The position numbers and the translations under genes were made by a program. Of a DNA stretch of 64,000 nt, positions 1 to 8,910 are shown piece after piece; within the stretch, counting starts at the first letter, position 1; every line of letters starts with the position of its first letter. The stretch lies in contig CAJTCR010000005.1 in NCBI GenBank assembly GCA_910574915.1, positions 1 through 64,000 on the forward strand, in the 5' to 3' direction. The notes under the pieces are model-generated. The model was not told the DNA's origin and did no database searches. It saw only the letters and a list, made by a program, of their open reading frames with translations. The DNA comes from Eubacteriaceae bacterium. GTDB taxonomy: Bacteria > Bacillota > Clostridia > Lachnospirales > Lachnospiraceae.

Positions 1-1
1 T

Positions 2-436
2 TCCAACCAGTGGGAATATGCGGTGCCGCCCGCACTCTACCTGCTTTTGATCTGCCTGTTCCAAAACCGCATAAAAGATCCGTCCAGGCGCAATATCTAC
101 TTGAACAGCGCCTTGTTATATTTTTTGATCAGCGTGTTTATTACAAAGCATTTTATTCTGAAACGGTTCGCCGCCTATCCGTTTGTATTTTCACTGTTTG
201 CCATTCCAGATATTCTAAGCTCTTATCAAAAAGACTGCAACTGTGGCTGCGAACTGGAATCCAGAACCAGTGCCAGAAAATATACCTGTGTCACACTGCT
301 GTTTCTCCTGTATGGAGGCGCCTTTTTTCTTTTTGCGGCTTCCAAGGGATTTCATAATGTGTACCCTTATGTGAGCCTGCTGGATCAGAGCAGGTCTGTG
401 CCTGATTTATCACGAAATCCAGACAATGGGTACTGA
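2..436 (+). CDS. EpsG/Wzy-like polysaccharide polymerase, C-terminal fragment
   Basis: The frame is open from the window edge, so the N-terminus is missing. About 144 residues are visible: hydrophobic segments (ALYLLLICLF, LLYFLISVFI, CVTLLFLLYGGAFFLF) separated by short basic loops, and a late VYPYVSLL stretch. This pattern resembles the C-terminal half of EpsG-family membrane polymerases that link exopolysaccharide repeat units outside the cell. It is the only plus-strand gene near the glycan operon and overlaps the 3' end of the pyruvyltransferase gene tail-to-tail by 52 bp, which is unusual and suggests a recombination junction. The family assignment is by pattern only. Confidence 0.5.
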   Translation, partial: SNQWEYAVPPALYLLLICLFQNRIKDPSRRNIYLNSALLYFLISVFITKHFILKRFAAYPFVFSLFAIPDILSSYQKDCNCGCELESRTSARKYTCVTLLFLLYGGAFFLFAASKGFHNVYPYVSLLDQSRSVPDLSRNPDNGY

Positions 437-2196
437 TGACTCTCTATCCATTGTTCCTGCTCCAGACATTTGTTTTGGAACCGCTCCAATTTCTCTTCTT
501 GTTCTGCTAGTACTTTTTGCAAAGCCTCTGCTGTCTGTCTTTGTTCCAGCAGCACTTTTTGGTGTACTGCAATCTCCTGAAACAAGTTTTTAAATGCGGT
601 GTCATATGCCTGCATTCTGACATCATGTGCACCAATTACATTTCCATGTGCATCTGCATGATCCCTGCACTCCATCAGCCTATGATATAGCTGCAACATC
701 TGTTGCTGCAACATATCATAGGTGGATACTGCACACTGTTCTTTTTCTGCTACTGCATGAATAAGCCACTGCCTGGACTTTTCGATCTCTGGTTTTAGTT
801 TCTTATCCACACATTCATAATCAATCAATTCATACAGCATCTGTTCTAGTTGCTGCGGATCATACTCTAAAACCAGTCTGCTTTGCAGCCCACATTTTGA
901 AAGTATTGTATGAAACCTTGCCATGCCGCGATAAGCATTGCCAATCGCCACAAACTGCTTTTTAAAAATAATTCCAAAGCAAGTCCCATGAAAGGAATCT
1001 GTTATAAAAAAGTCAGACTCATAAATATTTTTTAACCATCTTTCATTAGATACGTTTTTTAGAAATTCTTCTGTCCACCGATCTTGTTTTTCGTCCACAT
1101 TAATCACATCTGTCATATGAATCACTGGAAGCATTAACCGACCTGCTATATACGAAACGATTTCTTCTTTTTCTTGCGTAGGATCTAAAATATAGGTAAC
1201 GATTTTGTGTCCTGTGTTTCCCTGCTCGCCTGCATTTTTTATCAATTCTAAATATTCTGCGGACGGACACAAAAAAACCGGATCTAATACACAAGTTGTC
1301 TCTACCCCAAAATCTTTTTGGCACAACGCTACTGCTTCCTGCTCTCTCACAGAAATATTATCAAACCTTTGCAGAAAATACTGTATCCTGGCACGCTGAT
1401 TTGAAGTTCCTGAATATACATCTCTGCCAAACGATGCTGCATATGCCGCCTTCTTTTTATTTTGATAAATATAGTCCAGGAAACAAAACCCATCAAAGCA
1501 TTCATACAGTCCTTCATACCACAACTGATCAGAGCCCAGCAAAAAAACTTCTGCATACTCATTTAATTTCTGCATTTCATACTTTGACTGAAATAATTCA
1601 CACCAGTCCTGATCAGGATACGGATTTTTACAAAATCCGATCGGAACCTTATGCGGCTGCCACTGTGCACTTAACGGCCGCTCTGCCATAAGTACTTCCA
1701 TTCCCATATTTTTTAATGCCCTGTATAACGCGTAATAAGTAAGATTCGATCCATGATTCTCAACCGTTGGAATCCCAATCACCACGACATCATATTTATG
1801 CTGCATGGCATATTCTGCACTTTTGGTAAACGGATATTTTTTTAGCAGATCAAAAAAACGGGTGCGTCCCGGATGTCTCTCAATATTTGCCTGTATCCGA
1901 TTTTTATACAAATCTTCCTGTTTTATTTTGTGAAACAGCACAAACGAATCCCTTTGCATATCCAGTACTGTCTTTCCCAATTTTGAATTCACAAAAACAA
2001 CAGACGTCCCCTTCGCATCATTTTTTAGCTGCTCACACGTATCTGCTTCCCAAAAATCACCGATCGACAAATCGCCTGTTCTTGGAAAAGTACAAAATTT
2101 ACATTCATAACAGGAGTCACGCAGGCACAAATTATTATGATATGCTTTCTCAAACCAGTCATTATCAAAATTTCCAAAATAAAAACCGTCATCCAA
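385..2196 (-). CDS. Polysaccharide pyruvyl transferase, 3' part of an Fe-S/pyruvyltransferase gene (out of frame)
   Basis: The first ~60 residues (DDGFYFGNFDNDW; LRDSCYECKFC; LSIGDFWEAD) are the end of an FrhB-type Fe-S domain, not a natural N-terminus. From about residue 130 the protein is a pyruvyl-transferase domain (VVVIGIPTVENHGSNLTYYAL; FLLGSDQLWYEG; ITDSFHGTCFGIIF), which puts ketal-pyruvate on glycan sugars. The last ~120 residues are Gln/Glu/Leu-rich and look like a coiled coil. The listed start is a TTG and the frame stays open upstream to the G10 tract at 2272-2281. With one G fewer it would continue the ORF at 2252-2893 into one protein of about 840 residues. I read this as a phase-OFF or frameshifted allele, not as a separate gene. 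Confidence 0.8.
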   Translation of the reverse strand: MDDGFYFGNFDNDWFEKAYHNNLCLRDSCYECKFCTFPRTGDLSIGDFWEADTCEQLKNDAKGTSVVFVNSKLGKTVLDMQRDSFVLFHKIKQEDLYKNRIQANIERHPGRTRFFDLLKKYPFTKSAEYAMQHKYDVVVIGIPTVENHGSNLTYYALYRALKNMGMEVLMAERPLSAQWQPHKVPIGFCKNPYPDQDWCELFQSKYEMQKLNEYAEVFLLGSDQLWYEGLYECFDGFCFLDYIYQNKKKAAYAASFGRDVYSGTSNQRARIQYFLQRFDNISVREQEAVALCQKDFGVETTCVLDPVFLCPSAEYLELIKNAGEQGNTGHKIVTYILDPTQEKEEIVSYIAGRLMLPVIHMTDVINVDEKQDRWTEEFLKNVSNERWLKNIYESDFFITDSFHGTCFGIIFKKQFVAIGNAYRGMARFHTILSKCGLQSRLVLEYDPQQLEQMLYELIDYECVDKKLKPEIEKSRQWLIHAVAEKEQCAVSTYDMLQQQMLQLYHRLMECRDHADAHGNVIGAHDVRMQAYDTAFKNLFQEIAVHQKVLLEQRQTAEALQKVLAEQEEKLERFQNKCLEQEQWIESHQYPLSGFRDKSGTDLL

Positions 2197-2251
2197 TTCA
2201 ATATCAATATTACTGCAACACCATCCTCGTTTTTTTTTACGAAATTCGATT

Positions 2252-2893
2252 TTACGTATCTTTGTTTGATACCCCCCCCCCGAACATTTCTTGCAGATAG
2301 GTTTCTATCACCTGGTCTGACGGTACGCCATGACAGAGCAGGTCGATTGTCAGCAGATTTATATACTTTTTCCCAAGAAAACCGTACAGCCCCGCTATCT
2401 GGCATGGTGTTCCGACAAACAAAACTTTTCTGCCCGTTTCCAGAAGTTTTTTTACTATGCGCATACATCCATCCATTCTGCTCTGCATATACTTGCTTCC
2501 CAAAATCCTGCCTAACTCTTTTTGCTCATACACCACCATATGTCTGACCGTTGTTGCTGTATCCCATCCAGCCCCAATACAGCATCCATGTTCCTTTAAA
2601 ATATACTGTGCAATAACAGAAAAGACTCCGCCGGAGCTTGACTGCATACGTATTGTATCAAATGCCCTTATTGCGTAGACCTCCGGCTGTATAAAATGGT
2701 CATTTTCATAATGAAGTACCGGACATACTTTATCACATCTATCACAATGCGTACACATCTCCTCCGCGATCTGGGGGATTTGGAAACCGTCTATGTCTGT
2801 TATGACAGTGATTGCATTTTGTGGACAGATGTCTATACAGGCACAGCATCCTGTACATTGATTTTTTGATATCATATCTTTTATTTTTTTCAT
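2252..2893 (-). CDS. 4Fe-4S / F420-hydrogenase beta-like (FrhB) domain protein, 5' part, stops after G10 tract
   Basis: The N-terminus has two 4Fe-4S motifs (CTGCCACIDICP near residue 15; CTHCDRCDKVCP near residue 47), followed by an FrhB-type segment (SSSGGVFS; FVGTPCQIAGL; LLTIDLLCHGVPS). Such proteins commonly sit beside pyruvyl transferases in polysaccharide loci; the reaction is not established. The frame stops ten residues after a G10 run (FGGGVSNKDT, then stop). Removing one G gives FGGGYQTKIRKIEFRKKKRG, the expected family continuation, and joins the pyruvyltransferase ORF. It starts 40 bp after the acyltransferase stop, in the same operon. Confidence 0.85.
   Translation of the reverse strand: MKKIKDMISKNQCTGCCACIDICPQNAITVITDIDGFQIPQIAEEMCTHCDRCDKVCPVLHYENDHFIQPEVYAIRAFDTIRMQSSSGGVFSVIAQYILKEHGCCIGAGWDTATTVRHMVVYEQKELGRILGSKYMQSRMDGCMRIVKKLLETGRKVLFVGTPCQIAGLYGFLGKKYINLLTIDLLCHGVPSDQVIETYLQEMFGGGVSNKDT
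2272..2281 (-). repeat. G10 homopolymer tract inside Fe-S/pyruvyltransferase gene (OFF register)
   Basis: Ten C on the plus strand, so ten G on the coding strand. With ten G the frame ends in a stop 10 codons on; with nine G the reading frame runs through both halves of the gene. Runs of this length in bacterial coding sequence are classic sites of slipped-strand mispairing. A run of nine A (coding strand) lies 34 bp downstream. Assembly or read error in the run is the main alternative. Confidence 0.8.
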
Positions 2894-2933
2894 TTATACT
2901 GTCCCATCTCCTTCTACCCAAAACTTCTGTATA

Positions 2934-4043
2934 TTATCTGAATGATCCAAACCATTTTTTATTTTCTCTATTTTTTATCAGCACTCCAGTAAGACTGTAA
3001 ATAAGCACAGAGCCTATTACTACTATATGAAATGCAATAACTACCGCAAAATGAAACGGAATGCCAAAACCAAAAATTTTAAAATAAACCTCTATCATCA
3101 AAGCCTGATTTAAATACATAGGCAGGCTGATCCTGCCTAGTCCACCGGATATCCTGTTCGACAATATCCTTGACAAAACTGTCAACTGAGAAAAATTCAA
3201 TGCAATTAAGCCTGTTAATACCAAAAGATCAAAAAAATCATCTCTTCCATTTTTATGAAATATAATGCTGAAAATGATTCTTAAAATACATAACAGTTCC
3301 GCCACATTACAGAAATAAATATTTTTGCGATTTGTACATTCTTTCTTAAGCAACCTTACTAACTGGAACGCCAAACATCCAAGAGCCACATCAAGCATCG
3401 CCCGTATCCAAGCTATATTTAAAATCCCATTATAATCATACCACGGTAGGATCGTAGCATATATATTTGCATAATATCCGCCTCCAATTAAGATGATCAG
3501 AGGTGCTATTATATTTAGATATAGTTTTTTATGATACCAAAGCATCGCATATGTAAAATATAAGGCAATCAGCATAACAGAAATATACCATGTTGGATAA
3601 TTTATATATACCTTTTCTCCTAATTCTGACATGTGAAGCATCAGTATTTCCCACTTATGCAAAAATAACATATCCTTTGCCTGAATCACCCAGTCCAGCG
3701 TCAGCCTACACCCAACAATAGAAAAAAACAACAGAAAAAATGCGGTCAAGTAATCCACATAAAGGTGTCTGATCTTTCCAGCTATATATTGTATTGGTGA
3801 CCGTAAATTTCCCCCCCCCCGAATATAAGAATCCATCATCAAATACCCAGAAAGAATAAAGAAAAAATCTACTCCTAATCCAGCTCCTGGCAAAATACCG
3901 AAACGAACCTCCCCATACAACTTGCTCTGAAAAGTCTCGCTAAAATGCATCACAACAATGCAGCTACAAAAGAAGAATCTCCAAAATTCTATACTATCTA
4001 CCCTTTTATGCAAAATAGCAGAACTCTGTTTTTCTTTCCTCAT
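2934..4043 (-). CDS. Acyltransferase-3 family membrane O-acyltransferase
   Basis: 369 residues with about ten membrane segments. The N-terminal family signature is clear (SIEFWRFFFCSCIVVMHF with the conserved His; FFILSGYLMM). These enzymes transfer acetyl or other acyl groups to surface glycans at the membrane. The coding sequence contains a G10 tract (3811-3820) encoding R-G-G-G right after the GYLMMDSY motif, and here the frame is intact (ON). It lies 1 bp downstream of the large membrane-protein gene. The function as a glycan decorator is inferred from family and context; the acyl donor and acceptor are unknown. Confidence 0.85.
   Translation of the reverse strand: MRKEKQSSAILHKRVDSIEFWRFFFCSCIVVMHFSETFQSKLYGEVRFGILPGAGLGVDFFFILSGYLMMDSYIRGGGNLRSPIQYIAGKIRHLYVDYLTAFFLLFFSIVGCRLTLDWVIQAKDMLFLHKWEILMLHMSELGEKVYINYPTWYISVMLIALYFTYAMLWYHKKLYLNIIAPLIILIGGGYYANIYATILPWYDYNGILNIAWIRAMLDVALGCLAFQLVRLLKKECTNRKNIYFCNVAELLCILRIIFSIIFHKNGRDDFFDLLVLTGLIALNFSQLTVLSRILSNRISGGLGRISLPMYLNQALMIEVYFKIFGFGIPFHFAVVIAFHIVVIGSVLIYSLTGVLIKNRENKKWFGSFR
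3811..3820 (-). repeat. G10 homopolymer tract inside acyltransferase gene (ON register)
   Basis: Ten C on the plus strand within codons for R-G-G-G-N. The tract has the same length as the one in the next gene downstream, but here it keeps the frame open. Gain or loss of one G would truncate the acyltransferase near residue 80. It is a probable slipped-strand phase-variation site. Confidence 0.8.
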
Positions 4044-4044
4044 C

Positions 4045-6387
4045 TCAACTATGTACTCCTTCCGCTATAACACCAATATTTAATGGACCCTGTACAAAAG
4101 CAGGTGTTCCTGTATTGGTATAAACAAATTGTACCTTTGATACATTTGCTATCGGTTCATCCAGAATAAATGTCATCCAATCCCGGTCTTCTGACGTATT
4201 CTGTTTCACCTGTTTTAAAACCTCCCCTTCTGTGTCCATTAAAAGCATTGTATAACTTGTCCTAAAATTGCCATTTGCTCTGCACACAGTTACACTTAAA
4301 ATCCTTTCTGTTAAAATACTATCAACAGAAGCAGCAGCATATAAGATATCTTCATCTTCGGCTACCTCTCTTTTTTCTAATTCATTCCAACTGCCATCTG
4401 CTCGGAAGCCAAATAATTTTCCAATACTGTTATGCTGCAATGCCACAAGCTCTGCTCCAGCCAATGCCGCATTTACAGGAATATAATAAGCTTCATTCTC
4501 TGTAGCATCTCCAATCTTATTCCATTCCACTGGATAATCTTCTATATTTATGCAAGACCGCACAGAACAGATATGATTCAATAATACAAAAGCCAGAAGA
4601 AAATAAACAGCTCCTTTTAAGCCAGCCATTTTCTGAGAATATCTTAGCCATACTTCTGAATGGACTAATACAAAGAGGAACGACATACAGATAAAGAGAA
4701 TTGGAATATTAAGATAAATCCAATGGACAGAGAAAGAAGAAACACAAGCTGTCCAGTCAACTTCTGCCCTCATATCAATACTTCCCAATCCGCCCAGAAT
4801 GCAAACACCTGTTGCTGAAAATCCCAGTATCCAGCATCCAAGCATAAACAACCCTGTCATCCTATGTATATATTTTTTGCTCTTAATGCACAAATATACT
4901 GCGTAACTGATGCAACCAATGCACAAACATGAAAATACAACATTTGCCGCAGCTCCATTTCTAAAACCTGATTTATGAAAAAACACAATCCATGCCTGCA
5001 CCTGGTAATAAAAAAGATTCTGTATAAGTGTAACTATTTCAGGTACTTGAAAAGAACCAACCCCCTGCCTTTGTGCAATCACTTTCGAAGTTGAAATAAA
5101 AATATAACAAATATGTATTATACTAAAAACTGACAGAGAAAAATAAAAAAGTTTTTTCTTTACCGCTATATATCTCCATCGTACAACAAGATAAAAAATA
5201 CATACTGGAATCCATGCAACGACAAAAAGTTTGCTGAAACTAATCACAATAGCTACAATTTCTAAAAACACAAACTTTGCCATATGCATTGGCTCTGATT
5301 CCTGCAAAATCACCCAAAATACAATTAAAATACTCCAATATCCAAGAGAATGCATCATATAGGCGTCTCCCATAATGGAAGATGTTCCTAAAAATACAGA
5401 AAAAAGCACAAGTACCTCTGGTTTAAAATATTTATACATACATCTCATACAAAAAATACTGCATATGCCAGATATAAATGCTAACGTAATTACCTGTATT
5501 CCGGCAAAAACATATTTAACAGGAAACAAGCTGACAGCCACAAACGTCACAAAACGCTGTATCCATGAAAGATACAGACCAGCTTCCAGCCTCATCAGGC
5601 TTTTAAAAAAACCATTTTCCACCTGGCTATACCAAAAATCATATGCTGCCTCTGATTTTGGCTCTCCAAGAAAAGACGCCGACGGCTGACGTGCACTGAT
5701 ACACAAAAAGATCATGAAAAAAGAAGCCATATATACCAAAAAAGAATGCTGCAAAACTACCTGCGGATTATAAACCAGAAGATATGATACAGCCAAAATT
5801 ATAATGAACAGCGATATCAAACAAACCATCGTAGACAAAAAGCATGTCGGATATACGAGTACTGTATACGCCATACTAATCGGACTGCTTACATAGGTTC
5901 CATTCCAAGACAGATTAGGCAAACCGCTTCCAACTTGGCAGGAAGCATAGACAGCCGGGGCATTTTCTGCATTGTCTCCATCACATGATATGTGTATTAC
6001 TGCTGTACCTTCCTGAAAAAAATTATTTGCAACATCAATACCTATCATTCTGTTTCCAAAGTTAGCATCCACAAGCAGCTCTTTTGCATCCATCTGCTCT
6101 CCTTGACGAATCAAAACATTTACTGGTATTGTTTTTTGTACCATGCTTGCATCTATATAAAGTTCTAAAGATTTTAGACGCCCCTGCAAGTAAATCGTCT
6201 GCTCCACAACTGTATCCTTAGATAAGACAATCCTATTCCTGCTGGAATTATCAAGCCTTGGAAGTTCAATCTTATGATTGACCGATTGATATAAATTTAC
6301 TGCTGGTGAAATCCATGTAAAAAGGAGTAAAAACGTTACAATTCCAAACAGTTTTACAGGCTTTATCCAATAATTATTTTTTTTCAT
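4045..6387 (-). CDS. Large polytopic membrane protein of unknown function in the glycan operon
   Basis: About 780 residues. I choose the ATG at 6387, which overlaps the HAD stop as TAATG and has GGAGAG 6 nt upstream. There is one N-terminal membrane segment (residues ~12-30) and an extracytoplasmic segment of ~140 residues with alternating polar/hydrophobic strands. About 11-12 hydrophobic segments follow to residue ~610, then a soluble C-terminal domain of ~170 residues. This layout recalls GT-C-type glycosyltransferases or glycan-modifying membrane enzymes, but I see no diagnostic motif. Its place between the HAD phosphatase and the acyltransferase suggests a role in glycan assembly or decoration. 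Confidence 0.7.
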   Translation of the reverse strand: MKKNNYWIKPVKLFGIVTFLLLFTWISPAVNLYQSVNHKIELPRLDNSSRNRIVLSKDTVVEQTIYLQGRLKSLELYIDASMVQKTIPVNVLIRQGEQMDAKELLVDANFGNRMIGIDVANNFFQEGTAVIHISCDGDNAENAPAVYASCQVGSGLPNLSWNGTYVSSPISMAYTVLVYPTCFLSTMVCLISLFIIILAVSYLLVYNPQVVLQHSFLVYMASFFMIFLCISARQPSASFLGEPKSEAAYDFWYSQVENGFFKSLMRLEAGLYLSWIQRFVTFVAVSLFPVKYVFAGIQVITLAFISGICSIFCMRCMYKYFKPEVLVLFSVFLGTSSIMGDAYMMHSLGYWSILIVFWVILQESEPMHMAKFVFLEIVAIVISFSKLFVVAWIPVCIFYLVVRWRYIAVKKKLFYFSLSVFSIIHICYIFISTSKVIAQRQGVGSFQVPEIVTLIQNLFYYQVQAWIVFFHKSGFRNGAAANVVFSCLCIGCISYAVYLCIKSKKYIHRMTGLFMLGCWILGFSATGVCILGGLGSIDMRAEVDWTACVSSFSVHWIYLNIPILFICMSFLFVLVHSEVWLRYSQKMAGLKGAVYFLLAFVLLNHICSVRSCINIEDYPVEWNKIGDATENEAYYIPVNAALAGAELVALQHNSIGKLFGFRADGSWNELEKREVAEDEDILYAAASVDSILTERILSVTVCRANGNFRTSYTMLLMDTEGEVLKQVKQNTSEDRDWMTFILDEPIANVSKVQFVYTNTGTPAFVQGPLNIGVIAEGVHS

Positions 6388-6992
6388 TACCAACTCTCCA
6401 ATAAACTGTCTGCCAGTATTTCATGCTGCCAGTAAATCTGCATATAATTCGCTCCAGATGCTTTTGCTGCTATAAGTCCAGGCTTAGAATCTTCAAATAT
6501 AATTGTATCTTTACAGCTTGCTTCTGCCTGTTTCATTGCTAATAGAAAGCATTCTGGAGATGGTTTTGTTTCCTTCACATCTTCCTGAGCTATTATAAAA
6601 TCAAACCATTCCATCACTCCAAAGTAATTTAGCAGCTCTTCTGCATTCTTACGTGAGGCCGTTGTCGCGATTGCCGTTTGATATTTTTGTCTGATCAATG
6701 GAATCATCCAAAACAAATGTTCATTTTTTATTGCAGCACCCAAATATTTTTGATAAATTTGCTTTTTATATTCATGTATGCACTGGATTTGCTCTTTCGT
6801 AACATCAGGCATAATACATGGTAAAAATTCATAACAGCTATTTCCATTACAATATTTACTAAAAAACTTATTATCTATATTTATCTGCCTTCCGTATTTT
6901 TCCACCGCTTCCTTGTATGCCTCAAAATTCACCCTGCCTGTATCAAACAGTGTTCCGTCTAAATCAAAAACTGCCAGCTTTCTTTTGTTCAT
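6387..6992 (-). CDS. HAD-superfamily phosphatase (beta-phosphoglucomutase-like)
   Basis: 201 residues with all four HAD motifs: DLDGTLFDT (I, near residue 10), TTAS (II), KPSPECF with the motif III Lys, and FEDSKPG (IV). The cap insertion after motif I is of the C1 type. It probably dephosphorylates or interconverts a small phosphorylated metabolite. It overlaps the upstream kinase-fusion gene by 29 bp. Together with the nucleotidyltransferase and the kinase-like domain it forms a kinase/nucleotidyltransferase/phosphatase set that would suit synthesis of an activated phospho-substituent. That role is inference; the substrate is unknown. Confidence 0.85.
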   Translation of the reverse strand: MNKRKLAVFDLDGTLFDTGRVNFEAYKEAVEKYGRQINIDNKFFSKYCNGNSCYEFLPCIMPDVTKEQIQCIHEYKKQIYQKYLGAAIKNEHLFWMIPLIRQKYQTAIATTASRKNAEELLNYFGVMEWFDFIIAQEDVKETKPSPECFLLAMKQAEASCKDTIIFEDSKPGLIAAKASGANYMQIYWQHEILADSLLESW

Positions 6993-8910
6993 TCTCTTCC
7001 ATCTCCTTTACATCATTTAGTACCATAAGCAGTCCTGTATAAAAAACAACTGCCAATTTTTCATCCTTCTGAATTTTATATGGCATAAGCCTTAACCAGT
7101 GAACAATCTCATGATAATAAATACTAAGTACTTCTTTTAAGGAAAAATGCTCTTTCAAATATACCTGATATTTATGATAAATTTGGGCATATGCTTCAGA
7201 TTTGACCATCATATACTCTACACAGTCTTTTCTAATTTTTACAGATGATACCATCATAAGAAATTCATAATTTCCATGAAGGGACTGCAAAAGTTTTGCA
7301 AAATCGAGAAAGGGCGAATCATGTACATTTCCGGTATTTGGATCAATCAAATAATAATTCAAAGGTTTTACCTTTCCCTCATACTCTGCTGTACTCATTT
7401 CGGCAGGATCAGTAACAACTATGATATTCTCCACTGTCAGATCTCCGTGAATATCAGCATAATAATCCTCTCTAAATACATCTGTTAAATGTCCTTTCTC
7501 AAGCATCTTAGAATAATGTCGAAGCGTATGCAGTTTTTTTCCATTTACCCACAACACATCATACTGCTCTAAAGCCTTGATATACTTGTCAGATTTTCTT
7601 ATTACTTTAAGATTTTTACTGACTTTAGATTCAATATACTGTTCCAACGTCTCGCTGTCTGCTTTGCGACGGTTCATGGAATGCAGCTCAAAATGAATAT
7701 CATTCAGCACATGTTTTAATATTTCCCAATTTTTCTCTGTTGGCATCGAATGAATCATTTGAAACATACCCTCTGACCCACGATAGCTATGCATATCATA
7801 GGTAACATAATCTGTTTCACATCTACTTTCTGTAATTATAGGTAATGGCAAAACCACTTGATGATGTTCAATCCATTCGATCTGTTCTTTCAGTTTGCTC
7901 CCATCTTCGCAAAATGCATATTTGCGAAAAAAAATATTGCCATCGTTTTTCATGATCGTGACAGTAGACGCATTAGAACCGGCAGAATGATCTTGCATTA
8001 CAGTTACATCCTTGTTAATATCAAGATACGACTGGATATATTCTCTTTTTTCTTCTGCATAATACGTCCTTAAAAAAGCCAGACGATCTGACTGGTTCAT
8101 TTGCGGCAGTGTTTTTTTATATCCTTGTTCCTGTTTAGATGTATTTCCAATAATTGCAGCAATTACCATACAAGCAACCAGCGGCAATAAAATATATGCA
8201 GTCCAGGCACCCTGCACACTTATTTCCATTCCCCTTAACCCCATCCCTGAAAACAATGCCATAAATACTTCTGATGCTGTACAGAAATGACCAGACCTTT
8301 GAAGCATTTCGGCAAAAAGCACATAGGATGCCGCATATCCAATCCACATTCCTGCTGTATAAATAAATAATTTCTTTTTATAAATTCTTACAACAATATC
8401 CTTCAAAGATAAAATTACTAAATAAGATATTAACAAAACATCAAATTCAATTTTCTGATTAAATACAGAAGCAACTATGCAAATCAATTTCTTTATGATC
8501 TTTCTGAACAGAATACATAAAACAGTGACTGGGATTACCAAAATAATAAGCAGCAGATATCCTTGCGCCATAGCCTGCATCTGTCTGCCTCCTTTACCTG
8601 ATAACAACAGGATCAGAAACATCATGCTGACTGTTGCAAGATCCAAATATAAATCTGTAATGACACTCGCTGCTGAGAATGCATATCCATTTTTAAGCTT
8701 TCTGCCTGCCCAGAAAACTCTAAAGAAATCTCCTGCTCTGACTGGCAGTATTGCGTTTACTGCTTGTCCAACTGCCATTGCATTCAATAAACTACCCATT
8801 GGCGGATCTTCATATACTGATAAAAAGCTCTTTCCCCATCTGCATACTTTAAAGACATGCCCTGCCACCATACATGCCACTGCACAAAGGAACAATATAC
8901 CAGATATCAT
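6964..8910 (-). CDS. Fusion of LPG-synthase-like transmembrane domain and APH-like kinase domain
   Basis: 648 residues. Residues 1-260 contain about seven hydrophobic segments and the AVGQAVNAILPVRAGDFFRV motif of the flippase-like lysylphosphatidylglycerol-synthase transmembrane family (UPF0104). After a basic linker, residues ~270-648 look like an aminoglycoside/choline-kinase-type phosphotransferase, with HGDLTVENI as catalytic loop and YLIDPN in the metal-binding place. ATG at 8910 overlaps the upstream stop (ATGA) with AAGGAG 5 nt before it. The fusion suggests phosphorylation coupled to membrane transfer or transport of a lipid-linked intermediate. This is inference, and the fusion itself is noteworthy. 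Confidence 0.75.
   Translation of the reverse strand: MISGILFLCAVACMVAGHVFKVCRWGKSFLSVYEDPPMGSLLNAMAVGQAVNAILPVRAGDFFRVFWAGRKLKNGYAFSAASVITDLYLDLATVSMMFLILLLSGKGGRQMQAMAQGYLLLIILVIPVTVLCILFRKIIKKLICIVASVFNQKIEFDVLLISYLVILSLKDIVVRIYKKKLFIYTAGMWIGYAASYVLFAEMLQRSGHFCTASEVFMALFSGMGLRGMEISVQGAWTAYILLPLVACMVIAAIIGNTSKQEQGYKKTLPQMNQSDRLAFLRTYYAEEKREYIQSYLDINKDVTVMQDHSAGSNASTVTIMKNDGNIFFRKYAFCEDGSKLKEQIEWIEHHQVVLPLPIITESRCETDYVTYDMHSYRGSEGMFQMIHSMPTEKNWEILKHVLNDIHFELHSMNRRKADSETLEQYIESKVSKNLKVIRKSDKYIKALEQYDVLWVNGKKLHTLRHYSKMLEKGHLTDVFREDYYADIHGDLTVENIIVVTDPAEMSTAEYEGKVKPLNYYLIDPNTGNVHDSPFLDFAKLLQSLHGNYEFLMMVSSVKIRKDCVEYMMVKSEAYAQIYHKYQVYLKEHFSLKEVLSIYYHEIVHWLRLMPYKIQKDEKLAVVFYTGLLMVLNDVKEMEENEQKKAGSF

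Noticed and set aside
2230-2238. A9 run in the pyruvyltransferase gene as a third phase switch
   Set aside because: The frame needed for the family match passes through it correctly, and A runs of this length are common in AT-rich genes.
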